DNA of 22,433 nucleotides from Chara braunii (taxonomy: Eukaryota > Streptophyta > Charophyceae > Charales > Characeae), in NCBI GenBank assembly GCA_003427395.1, contig BFEA01000575.1:826526-848958 (forward strand). Direction: 5' to 3'. Numbering within the stretch: position 1 is the stretch's first letter; each line of letters starts with the position of its first letter. This document shows positions 1 to 8,822 of this stretch, in pieces. Below the pieces are notes generated by a model. It was given only the letters and a program-made list of their open reading frames with translations. It made no database searches and was not told the origin of the DNA. A program made the position numbers and the translations under genes.

Positions 1-92
<92 letters not shown>
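1..92. repeat. (TG)n microsatellite at window edge
   Basis: Uninterrupted TG dinucleotide tract of 46 units running off the left edge of the window. The all Val-Cys reading frame through it is a composition artefact, not a gene. Confidence 0.98.
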
Positions 93-93
<1 letters not shown>

Positions 94-280
94 CGGCTGG
101 AGTTGCAAGGAATATGAGCGACAGCGATATACAGAAACCCAAGTTGCAAATCATGAAGTAGTCCAGATAGTCATGAACCAAGCAGAGAGCACAATCCACC
201 AAGATTATATCCACATAAGAGCAATACAAAGAACTCAAGTGCCAATGCCGACACTCCTGGTCACATCAACACTGTATCCA

Positions 281-380
281 ATGCCGCTCCTACTGTCTGG
301 CGCTCAGCACCCAGCCTAGTCACTCAGCCTATGCCGCTCCTACTGTCTGGCGCTCAGCACCCAGCCTACTCACTCAGCCT
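281..380. repeat. 50-bp tandem duplication (2 copies)
   Basis: Positions 281-330 and 331-380 are the same 50-bp unit (starting ATGCCGCTCC, ending CACTCAGCCT) with one visible mismatch. It lies in otherwise unrecognised DNA (93-480) where I see no gene. Confidence 0.93.
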
Positions 381-480
381 ATCTAGCCTATCTACGTTCA
401 AGCGGCTGGATCACACCAAAGTCGAAGACCAATGTACGTGACGTCAAGATCAATGTTGACCATACACCAGGTACGTTCTC

Positions 481-720
481 TCTCTCTCCTCATCACCCCT
501 TATCTCCCCACATCATGCGCCTCCTACCCAAAGACCACCTTCGCCATTACCCGCCTGTGCCCCAGCTGCCCGGCTATGGCTTGCTGTGCGCCCACTGCTT
601 CTCTCTCTCTCCTCATCACCCATTATCTCCCCACATCATGCGCCTCCTACCCAAAGACCACCTTCGCCATTACCAGCCTGTGCCCCAGCTGCCTGGGTAT
701 GGCTGCTGTGCGCCCACTGC
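481..720. repeat. 123-bp tandem duplication (2 copies)
   Basis: Copy 1 (from 481) and copy 2 (from 604) share CTCTCTCCTCATCACCC, ATCATGCGCCTCCTACCC, GACCACCTTCGCCATTACC and CTGTGCGCCCACTGCT with only a few substitutions and one single-base indel. The offset is 123 bases. It reads as a recent tandem duplication seeded at a short CT run. Confidence 0.9.
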
Positions 721-1014
721 TCCAGCAGCGCCCTCTCTCACTTCTGCGCCCGTGGTCGCGTTCGAACCGCAGCCATGCAGATAGCGCAGCACCGTGTCCG
801 CATTGCCTGGGAAGGCCAGAATGCCTCTCCCAGGGTCTCACACTTTCATTTATGGAAAGTGTGCCGCTGCTGGCTGTCCTGGCCAGGCGTGTGGGGCGCC
901 CAGTAGCTTCAGTTGGGCCCCAGGTGTCCGCGCCCAGGCCCAATTTCAGAAACTGGACTGGGCCTCGTGCAGTTAGGCATGTCCAGGCAGCCTCCCAGCC
1001 TCCAAGTGTTTGCA

Positions 1015-1105
1015 GCCTTCTCATTGGCTCGCGGCACATATGTGACCACAATTCTGCTTCCTCATTGGCCACAATGCTGCTTCCTCATTGGCCCGTAACC
1101 AGTCA
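1015..1105. repeat. CCAAT-box-bearing 23-bp repeat
   Basis: Two tandem 23-bp copies (1048-1070 and 1071-1093) each contain CTCATTGGCC, the inverted form of a CCAAT box. A third CTCATTGG lies just upstream at about 1019, and TGACGT follows at about 1107. This is promoter-like in composition, but no gene or start site can be tied to it. Confidence 0.45.
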
Positions 1106-1282
1106 GTGACGTGTCAGCCTCACACAGCATGAGCCCAGGGCGCAACCAGCTGAGCCCTGGGCTCAACTGTACAGTGCAGCCCTTTGCTTCTGGAAAGAGC
1201 CTGGAGGCTCATGTTGCTCTGTAACCAACTGGCGTGCTGCAGTACAGAAAACACACGATGGTTGGGGCGGGGGAGGGTTGTC

Positions 1283-1283
<1 letters not shown>

Positions 1284-1373
<90 letters not shown>

Positions 1374-1384
1374 TCTCTCTCTCT
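1284..1384. repeat. (CT)n microsatellite
   Basis: About 100 bp of CT dinucleotides with one interruption near 1370. It abuts the first tandem unit directly, so the unit's left edge may have been lost in, or created at, this tract. Confidence 0.97.
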
Positions 1385-2534
1385 TGTTGAGCTAATCGTC
1401 TCAAGGTGGAAAGAGAACCATTGACGGCAAATTGCAAGACTTTAGTTCGTTAATCATCGTTCGGGAGTCATTGATATTTGATTGAATACGGAGTGAGTAT
1501 GCTTCGCACACCAGTAGGGAGAAAACATTTTTCATGCCCCGTGAAGACTAAGTTTGTTCTCCACTGAGCTTGTCAATTCATTATGCGAAAGGTACGTGGT
1601 TTATGATCAGATCAGGCGCGAAGGAGTAGTCGACAGGGGAGGGTCATTTCGCAATTCGAGAAGTTTTTATACTTATATAAGTAGACAGATGCCAAATGCT
1701 CATCTAAAGGATTGGGAGAGGAGATTAGTGGGTTAAAAAGTCTTGTTTAGACGACATCTTATAACGGACTTACGAAAAATGAGAGCAAAAGACATTGAGC
1801 ACCAATTCCGCATCGACATTGAACATGAGAGGGGGCAACCAAGAAATTTCATGTGAATTTACTCTTGTGATAGCATGTCAGGTTAAATGGGAAATCCTAT
1901 CCATCTACAAATATTCAGAGGGGGCGAAAGTGATTATTGTTTGATTTATTACCTCATGAAAGTGAGTGCTTTCTTGATAGTGTGTTCTTGATAAAGTATC
2001 GATCCTCCATGCTAAAGGGAATGTGGCTTGTTGGAGCTCGCGCAAAAAAGCAGGAGAGAGTCAGTTCTTCATTTACATATAAATACACAAGAAAGATCGC
2101 AAATCCATATCCCTACGGCTAAAACTATCTCGTATAAACCCACTAATAGAATTAGAGTAATTTAGAAAAGCAAGATCAATACGTATTAATAGCTAATTCA
2201 TAGCGTGGTAAGGGCTTAACTTAATAAGGTATTCATGTTCGGCGGTCATGTAATGTAAAAAGGGCACTGACGGGGATAATCTTTAAACCTCGGGGTTACC
2301 AGTTTGAACTTAACCCAGGTATCGATCCGTTTTGTCGGAGTATTCACGGCTTGTAGTCAGAGCTGCCGTGCTATGTCTTAAATTATATACATATATATTG
2401 TCAAAAAGGTGCCCAGTAACATGTATGTAGAGCGGGATGAACGAACAATCAGCAAGGGGCCGTGATAGGGTGTCTCGTCACAGATAGAACTGCCCGGTAA
2501 ACCGTAGGCAGAGATAGAGAAGAGGACAACAAAC

Positions 2535-2595
2535 GAGGGGCTGTGACAAACTGTTTCGTCGGAGTTTCACCGACTCATCAGGAGGCTGAACCCTC
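2535..2595 (-). ncRNA. hammerhead ribozyme core, copy 1
   Basis: Minus strand. The invariant CTGATGA (2581 to 2575) is followed by a 5-bp stem II, GTCGG/CCGAC, with a 7-nt loop TGAAACT. Then come GAA (2557 to 2555), a 3-bp stem III ACA/TGT closed by GTT, and the cleavage triplet GTC, so scission would fall between 2545 and 2544. A very short stem III is typical of hammerheads in Penelope-like elements and similar retroelements. Weak point: I cannot see Watson-Crick pairs for the first three positions of stem I next to the core. Only GC/GC and a distal GAGGG/CCCTC helix pair, so activity is uncertain. Confidence 0.65.
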
Positions 2596-2683
2596 AACAG
2601 GCTGCAGAATCCCCTCACTGATTACACTGTAAATGATAATCTACCTTAACCAAAATCAAAGTAGACTATCACTCACCCACACC

Positions 2684-2688
<5 letters not shown>

Positions 2689-2721
<33 letters not shown>

Positions 2722-2785
2722 CCACAAACATAATATATATATATATGTATATATCGTATATATATATATATATATATATATATAA
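2689..2785. repeat. (TA)n tracts in unit A
   Basis: Two long (TA)n runs separated by short unique spacers (TCGCCACAAACATA and GTATATATCG). The corresponding stretch in unit B is also (TA)-rich but differs in length and layout. Confidence 0.92.
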
Positions 2786-4150
2786 GCAGATAGTTCCACA
2801 ACATGGCTTATCCCGAAGGCTATCTGGGAATAAGGATGAGATTTAAATTTCACGGATCAGAAAAAGTGTAGGTAAGGCGGGAATAAGCGGATTGATTGTT
2901 AAATTCGTGCGTCGTTCCACTTAATCAGTACAGACCCCAATTCTTAGGGAATTTTCTTGTTGAGCTAATCGTCTCAAGGTGGACAGAGAAAATTTGAGGG
3001 CAAATTGCAAGTTTTTGGTTCGTTAATCATCGTTCGAGAGTCATTGATATGTGATCTATTACCGAGTGAGTATGCTTCTGTAAATCAAAAAGGATTATCG
3101 TGGTCGGATCGCACACCAATAGGGAGAAACCATTTTCTATGCCCCACGAAGACTAAGTTTGTTCTCCACTCAGCTTGTCATTTCATTATGCGAAAGGCCC
3201 GTGGTTTATGACCAGATCAGGCGCGAAGGAGTAGTCGACAGGGGAGGGTCATTTCACAATTCGGGAAGTTTTTATACTTATATAAGTAGACAGATGCCAA
3301 ATGCTCATCTAAAGGATTGGGAGAGGAGATTAGTGGGTTAAAAAGTCCTGTTTAGACGACATCTTATAACGGACTTACGAAAAATGAGATCAAAAGACAT
3401 TGAGCACCAATTTCGCATCGACATTGAACATGAGATGGGGCAACCAAGAAATTTCATGTGAATTTACTCTTGTGATAGCATGTCAGGTTAAATGGGAAAT
3501 CCTATCCATCTACAAATATTCAGAGGGGGCAAAAGTAATTATTGTTTGATTTATTAGCTCATGGAAGTGAGTGTTTTCTTGATAGTATGTTCTTGATAAA
3601 GTATCGATCCTTCATGCTAAAGGGAATGTGGCTTGTTGGAGCTCGCGCAAAAAAGCAGGAGAGAGTCAGTTCTTCATTTACAGATAAATACGCAAAGATC
3701 GCAAATCCATATCCCTACGGCTAAAACTGTCTCATATAAGGCTACTCATAGAATTCGAGTAATTTAGAAAAGCAAGATCAATACGCATTAATTGCTAATT
3801 CATAGTGTGGTAAGGGTTAAAACTTAATAAGGGTATTCATGTTCGGCGTTCATGCAATGTATAAAGGGCACTGACGAGGGTAAAAACCTTTAACCCTCGA
3901 GGTTACCAGTTTGAACTTAACCCAGATGTCGATCCGTTTTTATTCAAGGCTTGTAGTCAGAGTTGTCGCGCTATGTCTTAAAATATATATACATATATAT
4001 TGTCAAAAAGAGCTGCCCGGTAACCTGTATGTAGAGCGGGATAAAGGGATAATCAGCAAGGGGTCGTGATAGGATGTCTCATATATATATATATCGTCAA
4101 ATAGAACTGCCCGGTAAACCGTAGGCAGAGAGGGAGAAGAGGACAACAAC

Positions 4151-4211
4151 GAGGGGCTGTGACAAACTGTTTCGTCGGAGTTTCACCGACTCATCAGGAG
4201 GCTGAACCCTC
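4151..4211 (-). ncRNA. hammerhead ribozyme core, copy 2
   Basis: Identical in core to copy 1: CTGATGA, 5-bp stem II with TGAAACT loop, GAA, 3-bp stem III and GTC. Predicted scission is between 4161 and 4160 on the minus strand. The same reservation about stem I pairing applies. Confidence 0.65.
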
Positions 4212-4297
4212 AACAGTCTGCAGAATCCCCTCACTGATTACACTGTAAATGATAATCTACCTTAACCAAAATCAAAGTAGACTATCACTCACCCACA

Positions 4298-4529
4298 CCA
4301 GATGGAAAACTCTACAGACTGTCGGTTCACACCCCATCACAAGCCAGCAAAACATCCACGAAACAAAGAAAGGTCTGTCACAGCCAAAAAATACACTCCA
4401 GACACGCCGCTGGCACTAGAGGCACAGCATGGCCGCGTAGTGACGGCCCCGACCACTGCCGCTCGACCTGACCGGAGAAAACCGTAGCAGGAAGCTAGCG
4501 AAGTCGTAGTATATATCGTCACAAATAGA
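4298..4529 (+). other. unique segment between two hammerhead blocks
   Basis: This segment has no counterpart in unit A, where (TA)n follows CACACCAGAT directly. It opens with an ATG at 4302 and a 61-codon frame (to 4487) rich in Lys, Arg, His, Pro and Thr, with no recognisable domain. It ends near ATATATCGTC, after which the hammerhead block repeats. It could be the surviving 5' part of an internal coding region of the element. It is too short to assign. Confidence 0.35.
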
Positions 4530-4575
4530 ACTTCCCGGTAAACCGTAGGCAGAGAGGGAGAAGAGGACAACAAAC

Positions 4576-4635
4576 GAGGGGCTGTGACAAACTGTTTCGT
4601 CGGAGTTTCACCGACTCATCAGGAGGCTGAACCCT

Positions 4636-4636
<1 letters not shown>
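4576..4636 (-). ncRNA. hammerhead ribozyme core, copy 3
   Basis: Third copy of the same core. Scission is predicted between 4586 and 4585 on the minus strand. A (TA)n tract starts four bases to its right (4640), so the distal flank differs from copies 1 and 2 while the core is unchanged. Confidence 0.63.
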
Positions 4637-4639
<3 letters not shown>

Positions 4640-4671
<32 letters not shown>

Positions 4672-4776
4672 TCAAATAGAAATATATATATATATATGAC
4701 GATATATATATATATATATATCGTCAAATAGAAATATATATATATATATATGACGATATATATATATATATATATA
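4640..4776. repeat. (TA)n array with embedded inverted CGTC/GACG motifs
   Basis: (TA)n broken by two copies, 52 bp apart, of CGTCAAATAGAA followed by (TA)n and GACGATAT. Each copy can fold back on itself through ATATCGTC and GACGATAT, so the array is a pair of hairpin-capable units in tandem. Confidence 0.85.
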
Positions 4777-4947
4777 AGCAGATAGTTCCTCAACATGGCT
4801 TATCTCGAAGGCTATCCCGGAGTAAGGATGGGATTTAAAATTCACGGATCGGGAAAAAAAAATTGACAAAACAGGAATAAACGAGTTAATTGTTAAATTT
4901 GTGCGTCGTTCCACTTAATCAGTAAAGACCCCAATTCTAAGGGAATT

Positions 4948-5650
4948 TCTTTGTCGTCCTAAGGTAGAAAGGACTTTAGTTCGTTAAACATCATTCAAGA
5001 GTCATTGATATGTGATGTTTTACCGAGTGAGTATGCTTCTGTATCTCCAAAGAGGATTGTCGTGGTCGGATCGCACACTAATAGAGAGAGACCATTTTCT
5101 ATGCCCCGTGATGACCAAATTTGTTCTCAGCTCTACTTGTCAATTCATTATGTGAAAGGTGCGTGGTTTATGATCAGATCAGGCGCGAAGGAATAGTCGA
5201 TAGGGGAACGTCATCTCGTAGTTCAAGATGTTTTTATGCCTGTATAAGTAGACAGATCTCAAATGCTCATCTTAAAGGATTGAGAGAAGAAATTAGAGGG
5301 AATCCGCATCGACAATGAACATGAGATGGGGCAACAGGTTAGATGGGAAATCCTATCTGTCTTACAAATATTCAGAGGAGGTGAAAGTGGAGAGAACTCT
5401 TTTTTTTATATATATACTGGTGATGATGTGCTTTTGGTTTAGTTTAAGGTATCGATCCATCATGCTGAAGGGAATGTGGCTTGTTGGAGCACGCACAAAA
5501 AGCAGGAACGAGTCAGTTCTTTATTTACAGATAAAAAAGCAAAAAGGATCGTAAATTCGTATCCCTAAGGCTAAAAAAGTCTTATATAAACCCACTCATA
5601 AATTAGAAAAGCAGCAAGATCAATACGCATTACTTGCCAATTCATATCGT
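4948..5650. mobile_element. tandem repeat unit C, truncated
   Basis: Third unit, more diverged than A and B. It matches the left half (GAGTCATTGATATGTGAT, GTGAGTATGCTTCTGTA, GGTGCGTGGTTTATGATCAG, GGGAATGTGGCTTGTTGGAG) but has small deletions. It stops near AATTCATATCGTCG at about 5650, before the hammerhead region. After this point the sequence is unrelated. Confidence 0.75.
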
Positions 5651-6189
5651 CGTGCAGTGTTCCAGAAGGTTTCAACGTCAGCAAAGCGCATGAGATGTAG
5701 AAAGAAGTTGCCTCTTGTGATTATGAGTTATCCATGTGCCAGTATAGTCATGGCCCGTTTAGTCATGGTTATGGGTGGTACGAATCTTATGCGTGCTTGT
5801 ATGGATTTTAAGTTTGTGCCATAAGTCGTGGTTATGGGTGGTACTTATGGCCGGTACGGGCCATAAGTATGTGCGGGATTTTAAGTTTGTATGGATTTTG
5901 TGGCAGTGTGCTGCGCTGATTTATGAATGGTGATATTATGTCTTTCGCAATAGACGCGGTTTAGTATCATCATGTGTGTCGCACGTATGTTGTTTTGCGC
6001 AACGTTGTCTGGGAGTGTTTTTGCGTTCAACACTCATGTTTAAAAAGTTCGTTTATGCGTTAATTATGTTTAGTAGCACCATCCAGGTTTGCGCTTATTT
6101 CAATGTGAGGCAAGGGGCAGCGGTGGGACGATCGTGTGGATGGATGTGCAACAAGTGGGGGGTCGGTGGGGGTTGGTGGAGTATATAGT
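5651..6189. other. intergenic, G/T-rich; one hairpin
   Basis: No supportable gene. GT-rich phrases (ATGGGTGGTACG-like) recur at about 5770 and 5835. An 11-bp inverted repeat (5842-5852 and 5859-5869, TACTTATGGCC ... GGCCATAAGTA, 6-nt loop) is the only discrete structure seen. Confidence 0.6.
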
Positions 6190-6480
6190 TACGCGGTTGG
6201 GAGGCGGGTACATATGGGGTTTGATCAGATTAGTGGGAGGCGGGGGTTAGGTGGGTCGGCGTATGTGTGAATTGATTTGGTGGGTTGGTGGGGGGGTTAG
6301 GAGGGTGGGTATATGTGTGGCTTGGTCATTTAGGTAGGAGGAGGAGGTACGGTGGGTGGTCGTGATATAGAAGTTATTTATCTGTATAGATTCGCTGGGT
6401 TGGGGGGGGGGGGGGGGGGCATATATGGGGATTGATTATTTAGGTAGGAGGAGGGGTTTATGGTGGGTGGGCGTAAAAAA
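6190..6480. repeat. degenerate G-rich repeats with an 18-G run
   Basis: Loosely repeated units of about 50 bp combine GATT, GTTAGG or TTTAGG, and GGTGGG/GGAGGAGG. Runs of three or more Gs recur closely on the plus strand, including G18 at 6402-6419. This is compatible with G-quadruplex formation. No gene is visible in the segment. Confidence 0.75.
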
Positions 6481-6933
6481 GTGTATGGTGCTGTATTGCC
6501 TGATTAGCTATCAGGGAGGCGTGCACTCCACTTGACACGTATGTTCCAGTTCGTTGTGCAGAAGCAGAGGTATGTATCGTAGGCCAGTGGGTGGAGATCA
6601 GCAGGTGGGCTTAACCCCTGCATTGCGACAGGACAGTGTCCGATAGTGTGTGTGTGTCGAAGTGCAATATGCAACCATAGCAACCCATTAAAGGGGATCT
6701 CCATCAGCCATGGATAAACCATTAGATCTGCAGGCGGTAGGATCACATACCTTGTCATCATGGAGCTGCAAGCGTCACACCCTGTCTGCATTTGCTGGCA
6801 AAAAAGACACAAGCCGACACTTTTATGCATAAGGAAGAGAAAAGTAGAGCAAAGAGTAGGAGGAAGGAGTGGAGGGAGCATGATGGTCAATGCCATCAAC
6901 ACCAGTAGTATAACTGGTGGAGGAGGGGTGGTG

Positions 6934-6990
6934 CATCCCCTAAAGCGCTTTTCGCCGCTTGTGCCAGTCACGGCTCATCAGAGGGTGGAT
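6934..6990 (-). ncRNA. hammerhead-like ribozyme, second type
   Basis: Minus strand. CTGATGA (6981 to 6975) is followed by a 4-bp stem II, GCCG (6974 to 6971) with CGGC (6957 to 6954), over a 13-nt loop, then GAA (6953 to 6951). Stem III is AAGC/GCTT (6950 to 6943), self-complementary with no loop, or AA/TT with a GCGC loop. H17 is T (6942), and stem I AGGG (6941 to 6938) pairs perfectly with CCCT (6985 to 6982). All three helices and the invariant core are therefore present in order. The TTT cleavage site is permitted but suboptimal. Its sequence is unrelated to copies 1-3. Chance occurrence is possible, and activity is untested. Confidence 0.5.
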
Positions 6991-7070
6991 ATCCTCTGGC
7001 TCCCAAAGGGGTGGTGAGGGAAGAGGTCATGTGGGAACGGGTTAGAGTTTAGCTCAGGAGCAAAACTTAC

Positions 7071-7328
7071 CATGTGTTCCATGATGTCAACGTCGGGGAG
7101 ATTCTCCCTGATCTGCGCCATCGTACAAGACCCTGAAATTGCCACTGGTAGTCGCAGGGTAGAATCAGCGCAGGGACAAGGCACCGCAGGGTGAATTCTT
7201 GCTGCCGACTATAGGCACACCGTTCGCCGCAAGTGGTGCAGGGAGCACCAGCTATGGCGTCCTTGTGTGCAGCGCAATTGTCAACACCAACTAGTAAGCT
7301 AAGGTGGATAGTAAGCCACGCGAATGCA
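7071..7328 (-). CDS. candidate internal exon, unknown protein
   Basis: On the minus strand, a pyrimidine-rich stretch ending GAAGCAG (acceptor AG at 7330-7329) precedes 258 bases. These end CACATG at a consensus donor GTAAGT (from 7070). One frame is open through the whole interval (1 base, 85 codons, 2 bases) and closes only at the TAA formed across the donor, as expected of a spliced exon. The peptide starts with a hydrophobic stretch (AFAWLTIHLSLLVGV), then has several cysteines including CTTCGERC. No family is recognised. A second minus frame with an ATG at 7121 (MAQIRENLPDVDIMEHM) overlaps. No partner exon was found. Treat as a hypothesis. Confidence 0.28.
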
Positions 7329-7807
7329 CTGCTTCAGAGACAGGAGGGATTGTAGAGAGTAGCAAGAGGGAGGGTATATGTGGGTTGGTGTGATATATGG
7401 ATGTGGATGCTGGGGTAGAGGAGGTGGTTTCTGCATGACTCCATGCGTGGGATCAAGCTGGCATGTAACCAGCTCTATGGATCCCCATGGGTCTGCGAGG
7501 GGTAAGTGGGTAGGCATGGGGTTATGGGGGGATAGGAATGATGATCGTGGACTCATGTGTGGGAGGCTGTTTGTATAGGTGGTTATTTTTTGGGGAAATA
7601 GACGAGTGTTGCAGTGGGTGGCTATGGTGTGGGGGTAAAAAAGAATTTGGTGTGTTGCGTGGGAGAGACGTCGTGTGCAGCAGCGCCTGGGTGTGAGGCT
7701 GTGTTGCTCGTTTGGTAGTGCGCAGTGGTGTATGTTGTGTCTGCCAGCGTGCGGGCATTCAGGTGGCTTGCATGTTTTGTAGTGCTCAGTGTTTTGTCGT
7801 CGAGTGT

Positions 7808-8025
7808 GGGTATGGTGGTGTGGTGAATTTCGAAGACACGGTCGAGGTTGTGTTGCATGTGCATATGTTTTGTCTTTGGCGTTATTCCCGTGCAATGCGA
7901 GGTACGTTTCCAAGAGGTTTGGACGCTCGTTTCGATTTATGTGCAGGGTTGTCGTTAGTGCTTTTTTTGTTTTTTGTTTTTTGTTTTTGGCCATGGTGAC
8001 TACGTTTTGGTGTATGGTGCAGTGG
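7808..8025. repeat. 218-bp segment, copy 1 of artefactual duplication
   Basis: Starts GGGTATGGTGGTG and ends GGTGCAGTGG. It is identical to 8064-8281 base for base as far as I could compare, with a constant offset of 256 (218 + 38). The adapter lies exactly between the copies, so one copy is not genomic. Confidence 0.95.
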
Positions 8026-8063
8026 CTGTCTCTTATACACATCTAGATGTGTATAAGAGACAG
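8026..8063. other. Nextera mate-pair junction adapter (contaminant)
   Basis: CTGTCTCTTATACACATCT (8026-8044), the Tn5 mosaic-end sequence used in Nextera libraries, is followed immediately by its reverse complement (8045-8063). This 38-bp palindrome is the junction adapter left when a tagmented fragment is circularised. It is synthetic, not part of the genome. It also yields the peptide VSYTHLDVYKRQ in translated frames, a recognisable adapter-derived artefact. Confidence 0.98.
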
Positions 8064-8281
8064 GGGTATGGTGGTGTGGTGAATTTCGAAGACACGGTCG
8101 AGGTTGTGTTGCATGTGCATATGTTTTGTCTTTGGCGTTATTCCCGTGCAATGCGAGGTACGTTTCCAAGAGGTTTGGACGCTCGTTTCGATTTATGTGC
8201 AGGGTTGTCGTTAGTGCTTTTTTTGTTTTTTGTTTTTTGTTTTTGGCCATGGTGACTACGTTTTGGTGTATGGTGCAGTGG
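8064..8281. repeat. 218-bp segment, copy 2 of artefactual duplication
   Basis: Exact repeat of 7808-8025. Removing 8026-8281 would restore a continuous sequence, because both copies end in GGTGCAGTGG and the true continuation (CGTCGTGTTTTGG) follows copy 2. The pattern fits a 218-bp circle read across its adapter. Confidence 0.95.
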
Positions 8282-8574
8282 CGTCGTGTTTTGGTGGTGT
8301 CGTTTCAGTTTTGTTTTTTGTGAAAGCAGATTCGTTTTTTCATTGTGTGGGCCGTTGCATTGTGCGTCTGTGGGGTACGGGGGTGAGGTATGTGCTGACG
8401 GGTCGTGATACGCCTTTATATGTATGTGCAGGGTCAGTTATGTACATGCATGTAGGTGTGTTTATTTATATATAAGTTTATATGTAAGAAGGTGCGTATG
8501 TGTGTGTGTGCGAAGGTTTATTATTATTTTTTGTAGGGGTTTGTCGGGTGATGAGGAGAAAGGGGGAATAAAAA

Positions 8575-8578
<4 letters not shown>

Positions 8579-8631
<53 letters not shown>

Positions 8632-8643
8632 GTGTGTGTGTGT
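8579..8643. repeat. (TG)n microsatellite
   Basis: TG dinucleotides with one C interruption near 8627. Cys/Val and His/Thr frames across it are artefacts. Confidence 0.97.
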
Positions 8644-8755
8644 ATGTAGAGCAAAGTCCAAGTAGCGTCAAAGTCTAGTGAAGTCGAGCGTCGAGCCCAA
8701 AGGAAAAACAAAAACACGTCCCGCTCGCCTTCCCCGGCCCTCCTACCGATCAAAG

Positions 8756-8762
<7 letters not shown>

Positions 8763-8822
<60 letters not shown>

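Larger units (their letters stand above)
432..1109 (+). other. unassigned open frame spanning a tandem duplication
   Basis: An ATG at 432 opens 225 codons. The frame crosses two copies of a 123-bp duplication (123 = 3 x 41), so a block of about 41 residues rich in Ser, Leu, Pro and Cys is repeated. After the second copy the reading becomes arginine/serine-rich. A one-base difference near the end of the repeat (GGCTTGCTG against GGCTGCTG) means the two copies are followed in different frames, which argues against selection on the protein. No domain, signal peptide or membrane segment is recognisable, and an opposite-strand frame of 141 codons overlaps it. I regard it as chance openness in CT/GC-rich repeat DNA, recorded because it is the only sizeable ATG frame in the first 9 kb. 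Confidence 0.15.
1382..2954. mobile_element. non-coding tandem repeat unit A, hammerhead-bearing
   Basis: First of three tandem units. It starts at TCTTGTTGAGCTAATCG and recurs from 2955 (period 1573). It contains a conserved left half, a (TA)n stretch at 2689-2785, a hammerhead core on the minus strand at 2535-2595, and a conserved junction CCACTTAATCAGTA at the right end. Within it, two related blocks beginning TGCCC[A/G]GTAA (about 2410 and 2490) look like an internal subrepeat. Short open frames shared with units B and C have no ATG and are probably fortuitous. Head-to-tail units plus hammerheads resemble pseudo-LTRs of Penelope-like elements or non-autonomous retrozymes. That family assignment is inference. 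Confidence 0.7.
2955..4947. mobile_element. tandem repeat unit B, with extra internal segment
   Basis: Second unit, closely similar to unit A by eye over its first 1.3 kb and at its right-hand junction. It is about 420 bp longer because the hammerhead-containing block is present twice (4107-4217 and 4530-4640) around a unique segment at 4298-4529. This arrangement, repeat then unique core then partial repeat, is what a heavily deleted element between two pseudo-LTR copies would leave. That reading is inference. Confidence 0.68.
7330..8576. other. G/T-rich intergenic DNA
   Basis: Strongly G/T-biased plus strand. The minus-strand frame across it (7299-8042) is rich in His, Pro and Thr and begins inside adapter sequence, so it is not a gene. 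Apart from the adapter artefact inside it, I see no supported feature. Confidence 0.6.

Noticed and set aside
745-775. GCGTTCGAACCGC resembling a tRNA T-loop
   Set aside because: No acceptor, D or anticodon stems can be drawn around it. The match is a local palindrome around TTCGAA.
1554-2122. Short frames of about 60 codons repeated in units A, B and C (1554-1736, 1937-2122 and counterparts) with similar peptides
   Set aside because: They begin at TTG rather than ATG, differ freely in residues between units, and are shifted in unit C. The similarity follows from the DNA repeat, not from a conserved protein.
6230-6460. TTTAGG and GTTAGG words suggesting interstitial plant-type telomere repeats
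   Set aside because: No two adjacent perfect TTTAGGG units occur. The words are embedded in general G-rich repeats.
6504-6971. 155-codon minus-strand frame
   Set aside because: It starts at GTG inside the hammerhead-like fold and has no recognisable domain. Cys and Pro clusters follow local composition.
7299-8042. 247-codon minus-strand frame rich in His, Pro and Thr
   Set aside because: Its apparent start lies in the synthetic adapter (peptide MCIRDS), and its composition simply mirrors the G/T-rich opposite strand.
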